DNA of 6,487 bases from Hyphomicrobiales bacterium (lineage in GTDB: Bacteria; Pseudomonadota; Alphaproteobacteria; Rhizobiales; Beijerinckiaceae). The notes below the pieces were generated by a model that ran no database searches, had not been told where the DNA came from, and saw only the letters and a list, made by a program, of their open reading frames with translations. The DNA lies in assembly GCA_947374125.1 (NCBI GenBank), contig CANCAR010000152.1, positions 1 to 6,487 on the forward strand, written 5' to 3'. Below, piece by piece: positions 5,425 to 6,487 of the stretch (its first letter is position 1; each line of letters begins with the position of its first letter). Both the position numbers and the translations under genes were made by a program.

Positions 5425-6487
5425 TCAGGCCCCTACGACCTTCAGATTGGCCTTGCCAGGACGCGCACTCTTTCCTGCCGTCTCGGCACTCTTGGCCATA
5501 AAGGCCGCGATGCGTGGAGCAATCTCGTGCCGGAATCGTGAGCCGTTGAAAACACCATAATGGCCAACCTTAGGCTGGACCCAATGGTCACGGCGATCTT
5601 CCGGGATATTGACGCAGATCTTATGGGCTGCTTGGGTTTGGCCAACACCCGAAATATCGTCGCGTTCGCCCTCGACCGTCATCATAGCACAGCGGCGGAT
5701 GGCTACGAGATCCACCGGCTTGTTCCGGTGCATCATTTCGCCCTTTGGCAAAGAATGGCGCACAAACACGGTATCAACCGTTTGCAAATAATATTCGGCC
5801 GTTAAATCCATCACGGCCATATATTCATCGTAGAAGTCGATGTGTTTATCGGCTGAATCACCATCACCATGCACAAGATGATTGAACATTTCGCCATGGG
5901 CTTCGATGTGGCGGTCAATGTTCATAGCCATGAAGCCTGAAAGCTGAAGAAATCCAGGGTAGACATCGCGCATAAAGCCGGGGTTCGGGAGAGGCACTTT
6001 TACAACGCAATTGTCTTTAAACCACTCTATGCCACGATCCTGCGCCAAGAGATTGACCTTGGTCGGACTTTCGCGCGTATCGATTGGTCCGCCCATCAAC
6101 GTCATCGAATAGGGTGCCGACGGATCATCTTCCGCCTCCATCCGCGCCACTGCGGCAATAACGGGAACGGCAGGCTGGCAAACGGCCATAAGGTGCACAT
6201 CTGGGCCAAGCAATTGAACCATCTCGATGACGTAATCAATATAGTCGTCGAGATCGAACCGGCCATCTTTCAGGGGAACGGTGCGCGCGTCGGTCCAATC
6301 GGTGATGTAAACATCATGGGTTGGCAAAAAGGTTTCCACCGTGCCGCGCAGCAAGGTCGCATAATGCCCCGACATCGGCGCAACGATCAATAGTTTGGGT
6401 TGAACCGGTGCTTTACGGGCGTGTTGCTTCCGAAAATGAAGCAAATCGCAAAAAGACCGCGTCCATACCACATCCTCGACAACAGGG
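5425..6487 (-). CDS. phaZ: Intracellular polyhydroxyalkanoate depolymerase, 5' end outside window
   Basis: PhaZ of this type hydrolyses intracellular poly(3-hydroxybutyrate) granules, releasing stored carbon. The frame stays open to the window edge (residues PVVED precede the GTG at 6471), and related proteins have the same EEVVW-type sequence there. The gene is therefore truncated: about 353 codons are visible of an expected 400-430. Counting from the GTG codon, the alpha/beta-hydrolase triad is visible. The nucleophile is Cys98 in MAVCQP (codon 6178-6180), a Cys in place of the usual lipase-box Ser, as known in this family. The acid is Asp in GERDDISG (residues 271-272), and the base is His304 in VGHYGVFNGSRFR. 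Other family signatures are APMSGHYATLLRGTVE, VYITDWTDAR, TLMGGPIDTR, YPGFLQLSGFMAMN and FYDEYMAVMDLTAEYYLQTVD. The C-terminus carries a short Lys/Ala-rich tail. It lies upstream of the metallopeptidase gene, probably in one transcript. Confidence 0.95.
   Translation of the reverse strand, partial: PVVEDVVWTRSFCDLLHFRKQHARKAPVQPKLLIVAPMSGHYATLLRGTVETFLPTHDVYITDWTDARTVPLKDGRFDLDDYIDYVIEMVQLLGPDVHLMAVCQPAVPVIAAVARMEAEDDPSAPYSMTLMGGPIDTRESPTKVNLLAQDRGIEWFKDNCVVKVPLPNPGFMRDVYPGFLQLSGFMAMNIDRHIEAHGEMFNHLVHGDGDSADKHIDFYDEYMAVMDLTAEYYLQTVDTVFVRHSLPKGEMMHRNKPVDLVAIRRCAMMTVEGERDDISGVGQTQAAHKICVNIPEDRRDHWVQPKVGHYGVFNGSRFRHEIAPRIAAFMAKSAETAGKSARPGKANLKVVGA

Noticed and set aside
6469..6471. GTG at 6471 as true start of phaZ
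   Set aside because: The frame continues upstream to the window edge with residues typical of the family before the VVW segment, so the real start is outside.

Overview
This window looks like ordinary chromosomal DNA of an alphaproteobacterium, most likely from the Hyphomicrobiales (Rhizobiales) or a close relative. Four things point there: the tight trpB-trpA-accD order, an AccD whose N-terminal zinc ribbon has lost most of its cysteines, the type of intracellular polyhydroxyalkanoate depolymerase (PhaZ), and an 'RWGSC...HEVAH' family metallopeptidase. The placement rests on recognising protein families and gene order; no search was run. I see no mobile element, tRNA, rRNA, CRISPR array or phage gene, and no clear new biological system.

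Layout. Positions 1-2387 (+) hold a compact run: the C-terminal half of trpB (cut by the window edge), trpA (4-base overlap with trpB) and accD (21 bases after trpA). This links the last steps of tryptophan synthesis to the carboxyltransferase beta subunit of acetyl-CoA carboxylase. A 108-base gap (2388-2495) follows. It contains a perfect TTAA-N7-TTAA, the form of a full CtrA binding site, and an imperfect repeat. Next is a complete class A penicillin-binding protein gene (2496-4601, +). In many alphaproteobacteria folC follows accD; here it does not.

The right-hand part is on the minus strand. A YgjP/SprT-like zinc metallopeptidase gene (4611-5372) converges on the PBP gene with only 9 bases between the stop codons. 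Upstream of it, reading the same way, is phaZ (5425-6487), cut at its 5' end by the window edge. The 52-base gap between phaZ and the peptidase gene suggests co-transcription.

How the genes relate: the left block is housekeeping biosynthesis (tryptophan, then malonyl-CoA for fatty acids), the middle gene builds peptidoglycan, and the right block pairs storage-polymer breakdown with a peptidase of unknown substrate. The items most worth a second look are the candidate CtrA box before the PBP gene, the degenerate AccD zinc ribbon, the PBP gene in the usual place of folC, and the arrangement of short elements around the peptidase gene.
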